From Nothopassalora personata (Eukaryota; Ascomycota; Dothideomycetes; Mycosphaerellales; Mycosphaerellaceae): a stretch of 64,000 nucleotides of DNA. The position numbers and the translations under genes are program-made. Position 1 is the first letter of the stretch. Every line of letters starts with the position of its first letter. The stretch is taken from contig CM066292.1 in assembly GCA_033816765.1 (NCBI GenBank), positions 2,170,001 through 2,234,000 of the forward strand, in the 5' to 3' direction. The notes beneath the pieces were generated by a model. The model made no database searches, was not told the origin of the DNA, and was given only the letters and a program-made list of their open reading frames with translations. This document shows positions 46,871-54,819 of the stretch, piece by piece.

Positions 46871-47420
46871 CGGTAAATTACTCCTATAGGGACAATTATG
46901 TCGTTTATTACTCCTATAGGGACAATTATGTAAAAATTACTCCTATAGGGACTTATAGGGATGCTAATTACTACTATAGGGACATATTATAGTAGGTGCT
47001 CTTTACGACTTATTTATATAATACTATTATTTAATAATATGTTCTACTAGCTTATACGAGTATATTAAATAACAGTAGTACGTTTTAATTCTAACGACTT
47101 ATAGCTCGTAGCTTATATAAGTTACGAGTAGGTAAAGAGTAGCTCGACATAATAAGCAAGATAGGGCTTATCTAAGATATATAATACGGACATATAGTTA
47201 AGAGCCGACATTCGGAGTAATATCGTTATACTATAGTATATTTAGTATCTATAGAAACAACGGTTAACTATATTATAGGTGCAAAAAATAAAGATTGCTA
47301 TAATGTATCCCTACAGCAGTAATTTGGCATCCCTATAAGTCCCCATGGGAGTAATTTTTACATAATTGTCCCTATAGGAGTAATAAACGACATAATTGTC
47401 CCCATGGGAGTAATTCACCG
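46871..47420. mobile_element. MITE-like element with about 120-bp inverted repeats
   Basis: Ends read CGGTAAATTACTCC (left) and, in reverse, CGGTGAATTACTCC (right, ending at 47420). About 120 bp at each end pair as inverted repeats, each holding three copies of a unit like ATTACTCCTATAGGGACAAT. The centre is AT-rich and non-coding. The left end has CTATAGGG where the right end has CCATGGGG at two of the units, so the left side is more RIP-mutated. No clear target duplication; the superfamily is unknown. It forms the right boundary of the RIP block. Confidence 0.65.
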
Positions 47421-48017
47421 CTCCTCTTATGTAATTCACCGCACAGCATCGTCATCCACCTCATCATCTGAGTCGCACCCCGGTACCGATTCCCGAATCT
47501 TGCCCTTCCCACGAGCCCGATGCTGACTCGGGCTGCATCTGAGCACAGCAAGCACAAAATTCAGCACCATTCCCAGATCTCCCGATCCTCCTGGAACCTC
47601 TTCATCATAAACCTCACGCTACCCCCTACTTTCCTCCCATCTCCACGACGGTTGCCACTCATCGTCTTCAGAACTCGTCATATCCTGCTGCATCACGACC
47701 TTGAAGCGTAAGTTCATACAGGAGAGAACTCTTCCGGCTTCCAGTGCTTCTTCGTCCAACGCGAATCGCGGTATGTTTCGATCTGGGCGAAGTATGTCAT
47801 TGTGTCGCGTCGTTGGCCGGTGACTCTATCTCACTGCTATCGACGAAGTGAGCACCAGATGGCACGATTGGGGCCGAACTATGCGCAAAGGCCAATCTGA
47901 CGAAGTAGCCAGCCGGCTAGTCTCACTTCACTGTCTCGAAAGCCATTCAGAGGTTAGAGGAGCATGAGCAGGTGGCAGGTCTTGGAATTTTCGATTGCGG
48001 CCTGGAAAGTGCTGTGT
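47421..48017. other. Transition to single-copy DNA, no gene supported
   Basis: Normal composition returns here. Only short open frames are seen; fragments such as YFAQIETYRDSRWTKKHWKP on the minus strand (near 47760) could be the tail of the decayed F-box gene next door, but frames do not connect. Confidence 0.35.
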
Positions 48018-48174
48018 ACCCGCTTCATGATGAACAGGTCGAATACCGGCGAAGGCAGTTTGGTATGAAGGGAAGTTCACCGAGGCGTGCTGTCAGGTCG
48101 TCGTCTACCTGGATGAGGATATTCTCGAGTAGCTCTGTAATTCCGAGGACTCAGCTCTGGGCCGTTGGCGCCAT
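48018..48174 (-). pseudogene. F-box-like gene remnant
   Basis: The minus strand reads GITELLENILIQVDDDLTAR then LGELPFI, the opening helix pattern of fungal F-box-like proteins, similar to GELVENILIYLPD in the next gene upstream. An in-frame TGA (48153-48151) separates it from the nearest Met (48174), and the frame ends soon after at about 48018. Probably the decayed sister of the neighbouring F-box-like gene. Confidence 0.4.
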
Positions 48175-48432
48175 GCTGTGGGTGTCGGTGCTGCTGCTGA
48201 TCATGATTGTAGTGTTTGCTGGAATTATGATGGCTTTGGAGAAGGGAGGTAGTTCTGAAGTGGTATGTTATGTTCAAGTCGTGAAGCGAAGAATTTTAAA
48301 TGCGTGCAAGCGATGCAAAAGCATCAAGTGCAGCGGATCGGTGCCATAGGCAACGCTATCGCATCTGCGCTTACCCACACTGTGGCAACAGCAAAGTCTC
48401 CTCCTCTGGTGGCTGGCCTCACGACGAAGCAG

Positions 48433-49176
48433 TCAAACTCTCTCCCTCACTGCCCTGAGATGTGCGCTCTGGTGCAGCCTATGCTCCGCGGGTGTGCGTC
48501 CCATCACCTCCAGATACTTGTCGAGTAGATCGCCCACTGTCGGAGCCTCTCCATGCTCCCACCTCTCGGTATACGATGCGTTAAGAACACCGTCCCGCCA
48601 CCACTTCGTGAGCTCCTTCGGTCTGAAGCCGAAATTCCATATGTATTCCGACCCAACTTGAATGCGCATGTTAAAACTGCTCCTATCCGAACCATCTGCG
48701 CCTGTAATCTTGAGATGCCTCCAGCCCAAATTTCGATAGGCTTCCACCTAGCTGAATGCCGCAATGCAATCTCTGAGATAGCCGTGCACCTTGCAGGTGA
48801 AGGTGCCGTGTGGGCCGTGGCTAATGATATGAAGGAAGTCATAATGCTTGGTGCTTGCGGTATAATCGTGTATGCCCAACTGGCGTAACAGCCATATCAT
48901 GGGAGTCCTTGCCGCCGGTGAAGTCGAGTCCTGCGGCTCCAAGAACATGTGTTGACGCAGTGCCTTCGAGCTGTTGATGGTGATTTTGGTAGTGCTGTTG
49001 AGGCTCTGTAGCTCGAAGAGCTGAAAGAACGGGGCGGACTGCTGCTCGACTGCTGTATCTGGCAGGTAGATGAGGATGTTCTCTACCAGCTCGCCGATGC
49101 TGAAGACCTTCTCGGCGGCAGTCGGTGCCTTGGCTGTTTGCTCGATGGCACTCGAGGCGTCGCTGGCGGATTTCAT
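48433..49176 (-). pseudogene. F-box-like protein gene with an in-frame TAG
   Basis: From Met at 49176 (MKSASDASSA) the frame gives a short Ala-rich lead, then AAEKVFSIGELVENILIYLP (F-box-like helices) and KALRQHMFLEPQ, a common pattern in fungal F-box-like families; F-box proteins link substrates to SCF ubiquitin ligases. At codon 143 (48750-48748) is TAG, after which the same frame stays open for 104 codons: AYRNLGWRHLKITG, YIWNFGFRPKEL, TVGDLLDKYLEVMG. CAG to TAG would explain it. Alternatively the stop lies in a very short intron (TAG directly precedes GTG), but no good donor or branch site is present. The start might instead be 49287. Composition is normal. Confidence 0.55.
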
Positions 49177-49888
49177 CTTGTGTGCAAGTATTTTCGAGGA
49201 CCGAAATGATCTTGTTAAGTAAGACCGGAAAGGAAGAGCGGCAGAGAGTCCGGAGTCGCGTAGCACAAACGCGAAGATCCTTGTCAACCGCTAGCTGCAG
49301 CTTCACATGCAGCAACCTGCTCGCCTTGCGTGATGCACCGCACCTCTTGCTCGGATTTGGAAGGCCAGCAACACGTTACTGGACCTTCGTGGCATCTTGC
49401 CATCTTGACTGCTCTCTTTGCGTTAAGTCCAATCGGACGAGCGATGAAGTTTCCCATGTCGACCATGACACTTAGACTGTCTGGAGCGTTCCATGACTTG
49501 ACCGTCGGATACGCTGCGTATCGTTCGTTCAGATGTGGCTTCGTCAGGACATTGCATCGCTCATCCCATCTCAGGGAGCATGAGCGTGTTGCTCGGGTAT
49601 ATAATGGAAGCTGTCCTTATTTGACACAATCGTCAGCACCAGAGCCCATACTGCAAGCCTTGTGAATAAGGCTCTTTCCAATCCACAACAACCCCATATC
49701 AGTTTCAATTGCATGTCGTCCAGTATTGCGTGCTCGACTCCACAAAGCTTCTACTCCATCTCGAGCGAGCTTCCCCACTTCCAACATGTTTTCCTCGACT
49801 TCTCAATATACACATACCAACATCACTGAAGATAGAGACCGGAAAAGACCTCACGATACTAAGGCCCTTCAGCAAAAGGTCCTGACCA
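49177..49888. promoter_or_regulatory. Divergent promoter region of F-box-like and Old Yellow Enzyme genes
   Basis: About 700 bases between divergent genes. TATATAAT at 49598-49605 lies about 290 bases before the Old Yellow Enzyme start and is the clearest TATA element in this stretch. Upstream ATGs (for example 49726) open frames overlapping the main start, so leaky scanning or a downstream transcription start is needed. Confidence 0.45.
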
Positions 49889-50959
49889 ATGTCACCCTCC
49901 ACCACCAAGCTCTTCGAGCCCCTCCAACTCGGCCCCTGCACCCTCTCCCACCGGATCGTCATGGGCCCTCTCTCCAGCAAACTAGCAGACACTTCCAACG
50001 TCCTAACACCTGCCGCAGTAAACTACTACAGCGAAAGAGCCCAATACCCTGGGAGTCTCATAATCGGCGAAGCAACCTTTGTCAGCGCCCTCGCAGGTGG
50101 AACTTCCGAACTTCGCGCCGGAATCTGGAGTCCAGCTCAAATCGCAGGCTGGAAGAACGTCGTATCCGCTGTGCACAAGCAGGGAAGTTTCATCTTCCTC
50201 CAGTTGTGGGCACTCGGAAGGTCTGCGGATCCAGAAGTCAAGAAGAGAGAGGGGACGGGGGACGTGGTGTCGAGTTCGGCGGTGGCGGTGGCGGGGACGG
50301 AGGGGATGGTTGTGCCGAGGGCGTTGAGTGAGGAGGAGATTTGGGGGTATGCGAAAGATTATGCTGAGGCTGCGAGGACTGCCGTGGAAGTTTGCGGGTT
50401 TGATGGGGTGGAGTTGCATGGTGGGAATGCGAGTTTAATTGATCAGTTTACACAGAGTTGTGTTAATCAGCGGACTGATCGATGGGGAGGTAGTGTCGAG
50501 AATCGGTCGAGGTTTGCGTTGGAACTTACGAAGGCTGTTTGTCAAGCTGTTGGTGCGCATAGGGTTGGGTTCAGAATTAGTCCTTGGAGTACGTACCAAG
50601 GTATGGGTATGGAGCGGGATGCGACCATTGAGCAGTTTAGCGACCTATTGGGTGGCTTGAAGGCACTGGGCATTGCATACGTGCATTTCGTGGAGAGCAG
50701 GATAGCCGGGAGGGTTGACGTTGAAGCTGGAGAATCGTTGGAACCGTTCACTCAGCTTTGGGGCGAAGGACGTCCATTCGTGATTGCTGGAGGTTACGAT
50801 GCTAGCTCTGCAAGAACGGCAGTGGACGAGGAATATCGGGATAGGGATGTGGCGATAGCGTTTGGTCGAGCTTTTGTGATGAATCCAGATCTCGTGCAAC
50901 GGTTGAAAGACGGACGGGAACTTGTTGAGCATAATTCGTGGACAGCGACGGCCGGTTGA
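49889..50959 (+). CDS. Old Yellow Enzyme family NAD(P)H:flavin oxidoreductase
   Basis: Intronless 356-residue frame beginning KLFEPLQLG after a short lead, as in OYE proteins. FMN-barrel landmarks in order are HRIVMGPLSS (21-30; Ser where OYE has a conserved Thr), FLQLWALGRSADP with Gln105, ELHGGN with His177 and Asn180, TDRWGGSVENRSRF (196-209), RISPW with Arg228, and AFGRAFVMNPDLVQRL with Arg327. The family reduces alkenes conjugated to carbonyl or nitro groups using FMN. The usual proton donor, Tyr two residues after the Asn (HxxNxY), is Ser182 here (HGGNAS). The C-terminus ends about 20 residues earlier than classical OYE and lacks the FYTPG block. It may be an active variant with altered protonation, or in early decay; the intact frame favours function. 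Confidence 0.9.
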   Translation: MSPSTTKLFEPLQLGPCTLSHRIVMGPLSSKLADTSNVLTPAAVNYYSERAQYPGSLIIGEATFVSALAGGTSELRAGIWSPAQIAGWKNVVSAVHKQGSFIFLQLWALGRSADPEVKKREGTGDVVSSSAVAVAGTEGMVVPRALSEEEIWGYAKDYAEAARTAVEVCGFDGVELHGGNASLIDQFTQSCVNQRTDRWGGSVENRSRFALELTKAVCQAVGAHRVGFRISPWSTYQGMGMERDATIEQFSDLLGGLKALGIAYVHFVESRIAGRVDVEAGESLEPFTQLWGEGRPFVIAGGYDASSARTAVDEEYRDRDVAIAFGRAFVMNPDLVQRLKDGRELVEHNSWTATAG

Positions 50960-51077
50960 ACTGGTCAATCGTACTAGTGATATGCTACATCGAAGGCGTT
51001 ATGCGTGGCAACATTGTCGTGAGCCAACCCGCGAGTCGCGTCGACGGAAGTTGTGCTCCGATCAAGAACTCCATGTT

Positions 51078-51506
51078 TCACTTCATTACCTTGCAGTATG
51101 CTATGATATGATTTAAAGTCGCATTAGAAACGCTGATGTGCCTTCGATTCCAATTGGCAGGTATGGTTGCGATGCGGCTCCCTCTCGATGGACCACGTCT
51201 TACGGAGCGAAGCAACATTGAAAGGTACGTCGCCACATCTTCACGTGCCATGCCGAGCTGTCGGCAGTGCTGATAGATAAATGTGGTAAGGTCGGCGTGG
51301 CTGTCGAGCATGTGAACGTGTGCGGTCGCAGAAGAGGACGTGTCCAGAATTGTGGCTGAATGATGACTGACTGTAGCGTCGTCATTAGCTCGATCTACCT
51401 GCGATTCCCCGACACCAATTCGCCAATGCTGGGGTGTGTGTTTCAGGGCTGGAGCTCGGATGATCTCTGGTGAGAACCATTCACCTCCGTAATAATGAGC
51501 CGTCAT
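51078..51506 (-). CDS. Hypothetical protein
   Basis: Uninterrupted 142-codon frame, convergent with the Old Yellow Enzyme gene. The second half contains LTTFIYQHCRQLGMAREDVA then TYLSMLLRSVRR, an amphipathic helical pattern that looks protein-like, followed by a basic tail. No signal peptide or known motif. It could be a small lineage-specific gene or a chance frame. Confidence 0.35.
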   Translation of the reverse strand: MTAHYYGGEWFSPEIIRAPALKHTPQHWRIGVGESQVDRANDDATVSHHSATILDTSSSATAHVHMLDSHADLTTFIYQHCRQLGMAREDVATYLSMLLRSVRRGPSRGSRIATIPANWNRRHISVSNATLNHIIAYCKVMK

Positions 51507-51851
51507 GTCATACTCTGCAACATGATACAGGGATTATCGTAGGGCAAGGACATGAGAAGGCGGCCGAACATGTGAAAGTGGAGTCATGCTGGTTATCTTA
51601 AAGTTCATCCTGAGACGAGCTACGCTAGCGAATCAGCTCGAGATCGATCACATGTCTGCTCCCGGCCCAACTGCGAGGAGCGCCGTGTGCCTTTCTCTTA
51701 CCGAGCGCTGACGCACCGGCCAATCTGCCATTCTTCGTATGCTCGCACACAATTCTTTATGTCCCCGCTGCGCGACAAACACGACCCACGACGCTTTCAC
51801 GTCCACAACAGCTAGCGACTGTCGCGCCGAGCGCGTGCCCCATGCTCGGAA
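51507..51851. promoter_or_regulatory. Upstream region of the Opi1-like gene
   Basis: 345 bases without a gene, presumed promoter. It contains CACATGT (near 51650) and CATGTGA (near 51569), E-box-like CANNTG motifs of the kind bound by bHLH factors; functional role not shown. Confidence 0.35.
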
Positions 51852-53405
51852 ATGGAGGCAGTCAGAGAGACGTCCAAACCGCCCGCGTACCGCCAGATCT
51901 CACCGGAGCAAGTCGTATGGCCATCAGTACCAGATCATGAGCCTAGGGCCAGCAGTGAACTCACGTTACCGGGCATCGATACCATCACCCAGCCCGGCTT
52001 CGTCGAAAGTGCTGCATATGAGCGGCATGCCTCGAAATCGCCGAATTCAGTCCGAAGTCTGCCGCGAATCGATCCTGGCACATTCGACCATCCAAGAGCT
52101 GAGGACACAATAATGGGGAGTCCCATTGAAACAGGGAGCGTTATGAGCATGGACGAGCGGGCTGGTCGCAGTACATCGGCCATTTCGGACAGTGAGCTTA
52201 CCGCTGCGCAAGCGCTATCAGGCCTAGGCGGAAACCCACGACGTGAGCTCTTATATGAATGGCGAGATGAAGCAAAAAGACTGCGCTTACAACACTTAGA
52301 TTACGCCCGTTCGTCCCGAGGCCAAAACGGGCACGTGTCATCACATGCAAATGGCGCACGTGAACCGGAGCCGCTGCTGGAGCTTGTGTCGCAAGCGCAT
52401 CCATGGGTCGGAGGCAGCATCAGGGGATCGATGTCGGTATATGAGACCACGAAGTACTACTCCCCGCGCATCGTGCAGTATGGTGTCAACTTCATGGAGA
52501 GGAACATCGGCACGCCGATCGTGAATACGGTTGGCACTGTCGGCACCATGACCGGCGTTGAAGGTCAGCTACGACGGCATCTAGACTCTCGTCGGCCGCA
52601 GGATATCGAGGCGGGAGCAGCTAAGAGCAATGGGGACGTTCCGATGGAGGATGGTGTAGAACAGCTACCTCCATACCCAACAAGCAGACCGCCCTCTTAT
52701 CGCGAAGAGCCAAGTCCGCATGCGATCGATCGCGCACAGGATCGCCCTGCTGCCAATAGAACATGGTCATCGCGAGTCTTCGTCACAACGTCTGGGCTTT
52801 CAGTCGCGCTGAGCACCACGTCACGGCAAAGCTTGCGTTTCTGCCTGAAGCTGTTGGCTAGCCAGTTTCACAATGTGGAGTCACTCACTAAGGCTCTGTC
52901 AATGGCTCTCAACAACTACGAAGAAACGCGAAAGCGAGTCCGCGAGAACCGCGAGGCGGACTTGGAGAAGGGACAGCGACCAGCCACCCCAGACCAGGAC
53001 GACGACGCTAGACGCCTGGCGCAGGAGATCAGGCAGCACTGCGATACAATCTGGAGTACAATCCAAAACGTGGTCCAAGGCGTGTCGAGATCAGTTGGCG
53101 GTGCCTTGCCGCAGAACGCGCGCGAGTTCGTGCGCGCACAGCTCATGTCACTACCTCAACGCTGGCGCATAGTCTCTGATCACCAAGCGAACGTGCCATC
53201 CGAGACAAGCCGCGCTGCACAACGTATGATTGACTTCGCGACCGAAGGCTTGGACATGATGACTCAAGTCAGCGGTGTCCTGAAAGCGACTCTTGACTCC
53301 GCGGAGCAATGGCTCGCAACTGTCGGCAGAAGGGACGCGACTGCACAAGACGATCGCGCCATGTTGGACGCACCAGCACCACAGGAACACAGCGAGAAGT
53401 CATGA
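51852..53405 (+). CDS. Opi1 family transcriptional regulator (CCG-8-like)
   Basis: Intronless 517-residue protein. The Opi1 domain begins about residue 115 (SELTAAQALSGLGG) and continues through LLELVSQAHPWVGGSIRGSM (about 175-194), TTKYYSPRIVQYGVNFMERN (199-218) and IGTPIVNTVG. It resumes after a Pro/Ser-rich linker (250-300) with RFCLKLLASQFHNVESLTKA and a helical region with LAQEIRQHCDTIWSTIQNVV. In yeast Opi1 represses inositol and phospholipid genes; in filamentous fungi the family member CCG-8 is clock-controlled and tied to lipid metabolism and azole response (established knowledge). The acidic, disordered N-terminus with SVMSMDE fits the family. ATG at 51852 is preferred since the reading frame is closed just upstream. 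Confidence 0.9.
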   Translation: MEAVRETSKPPAYRQISPEQVVWPSVPDHEPRASSELTLPGIDTITQPGFVESAAYERHASKSPNSVRSLPRIDPGTFDHPRAEDTIMGSPIETGSVMSMDERAGRSTSAISDSELTAAQALSGLGGNPRRELLYEWRDEAKRLRLQHLDYARSSRGQNGHVSSHANGAREPEPLLELVSQAHPWVGGSIRGSMSVYETTKYYSPRIVQYGVNFMERNIGTPIVNTVGTVGTMTGVEGQLRRHLDSRRPQDIEAGAAKSNGDVPMEDGVEQLPPYPTSRPPSYREEPSPHAIDRAQDRPAANRTWSSRVFVTTSGLSVALSTTSRQSLRFCLKLLASQFHNVESLTKALSMALNNYEETRKRVRENREADLEKGQRPATPDQDDDARRLAQEIRQHCDTIWSTIQNVVQGVSRSVGGALPQNAREFVRAQLMSLPQRWRIVSDHQANVPSETSRAAQRMIDFATEGLDMMTQVSGVLKATLDSAEQWLATVGRRDATAQDDRAMLDAPAPQEHSEKS

Positions 53406-53729
53406 TGAATCACCAATGATTTTCATACGGTATGCGATACTGCATGGCCGGCCATGTGCTTGCACGCTCGATATGAGACACTGCTTGAATGCACAGCATA
53501 CACAGGCAAGGACTATGTCTGTGCATTCAATACACCGCTGTGCAGATTGTGCTGTGCATTGTTTCGTACATTACAAAGCAGGCACAACGACGTGATGCAA
53601 GGTCCTTATCATTGGTGCCCACCGCGGCCGCATACCCGAGCGTTTCGAGCATTGGATTGGCTCAGGACTTGAGTCCGTTATCCACAATCAGTAATCAGAT
53701 TGTGGCTCAAGTGGTTGAGATTACGGCTA
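53406..53729. other. 3' flank of the Opi1-like gene up to right arm
   Basis: 324 bases with no gene; contains the hairpin listed separately and several TGTGCATT-type direct repeats (53519-53530, 53551-53560). Confidence 0.5.
53485..53530. repeat. Hairpin-forming inverted repeat downstream of the Opi1-like gene
   Basis: TTGAATGCACAG (53485-53496) pairs perfectly with CTGTGCATTCAA (53519-53530). Four more pairs (CATA with TATG) follow after a one-base bulge, leaving a loop of about 13. It starts 80 bases after the stop, so it may lie in the 3' UTR; role unknown. Confidence 0.6.
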
Positions 53730-54819
53730 TTGTTTTGTGCAATTTTTCTGTACTACAATGAGCGACGCGTACGGCATATGGCGTACGGCAGGGGAGGGCT
53801 TAGGAACAGGAACGGCGACACAAGCCACGAGTCGTGATATGGTAGTGTCGATAGCTGTGTATTACCATCGAAGAGGCGTTGCCAAAACCGCAAACCATGC
53901 GAGCGCTGGTCACAAGTATTACCTGACAGACGTGACAGCTGCAGCCATCGTCTGAGTGGCTTTAGATGATTGACCTCGCAGCTGTTTCGAATCAATCACC
54001 ATGAGCCATATCGCACAAGAAAGTGTTGAGTACTTGCGACTGTTCCATGCCTTCGAGACCGCTGCCCCAAATCGTCCTAGCACTGAGCAGGGGGAAGAAT
54101 CATGCATATCCACATGAAGATTGTGTAGCGTAGCGCAGCGGCAGCGGACCGACAATCCCAGCCAGATCCAGGATCACAGCGAATCGTTGTGCTGAAAGCG
54201 GCAGCTAAAGACACTTGTGAATGCAACGCTGGAAGACGCTGTACTGTAGTTCATACAGTACGATCCTAAAGTCCTTCCACACGAACAAAGGCATGCAAGC
54301 AAAAGCATTGTCCTACGGTTACGGCAGCTGCTCGGCTCCTCGATCTTTCCAGGTTCCGGCTGGGCGATCGGCATCTTGTCCAAGAAATGCGGCAGAATGT
54401 TACCGCACGACCAATGCAGCAGTTCGTTTTACGCCACAGGCATCAGGTGTGGATACCGACTCGCATCGACGGGCACATACAGACGGAGCAGGCGAGACTA
54501 GTGAGTGGAGATAAACAATCAGGTTCGTGCCTCGTCTCCTGGGCGTCTGGATAATATAAGTATTCGTCCTTGTGGCCTCGCGACATTCCTGCTGTCCCTC
54601 TGTATTGTACGCTTTTCGTTGCTGTGACGGGTTTGGATTCCAGATACCAGCGACCTGGTTCTTAGTTCTTACATACCTTCATCCTCTAGGGTCTATCCGT
54701 TTGCAGAGTCCCGCTGATTGGCGCGCATCGGGTCAAAAAACGGTCTCTCTCCCAGGGCGACGGAGTTTTAGCGCAATCGGCTTCCGGCCCCACAGGCCCC
54801 TCCCAGGACAGACGGTGAG
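53730..54819. promoter_or_regulatory. Upstream region of ABC transporter (right arm)
   Basis: 1.1 kb with no convincing gene. ATAATATAAGTA (54550-54561) is the best TATA candidate. Since the duplication stops at 53730, about 1.1 kb of common upstream DNA accompanies both transporter copies. Beyond that the two promoters face different neighbours: heterochromatin-like repeats on the left, the Opi1-like gene on the right. Confidence 0.45.

Larger units (their letters stand above)
16444..47420. repeat. RIP-mutated nested transposon block
   Basis: About 31 kb in which TpA is very frequent while CpA and TpG are scarce, yet CpG is still common. This is the pattern of RIP, which converts CpA to TpA on either strand, and not of general AT drift or CpG methylation decay. 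Former coding frames can still be followed, and their stops are almost all TAG or TAA, as expected from Gln (CAG, CAA) and Trp (TGG) codons. Three insertions inside the block lack the bias (37583-39448, 40592-41075, 42501-46337) and must be younger. The block begins within a base or so of the inner edge of the left arm. Confidence 0.9.

Noticed and set aside
16444..47420. Centromere made of an AT-rich core flanked by inverted repeats
   Set aside because: The flanking arms are gene-bearing, recent and un-RIPped, and the core is an ordinary nest of transposons. Nothing in sequence alone indicates a centromere; chromatin data for the centromeric histone would be needed.
47372..48349. Protein genes on either strand (61-125 codon frames)
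   Set aside because: Frames overlap each other on both strands, lack motifs, and the only protein-like signal is the short F-box remnant listed.
49726..50331. 201-codon frame overlapping the start of the Old Yellow Enzyme gene
   Set aside because: It is out of frame with a clear OYE coding sequence and has low-complexity His/Arg/Pro content typical of a shadow frame.
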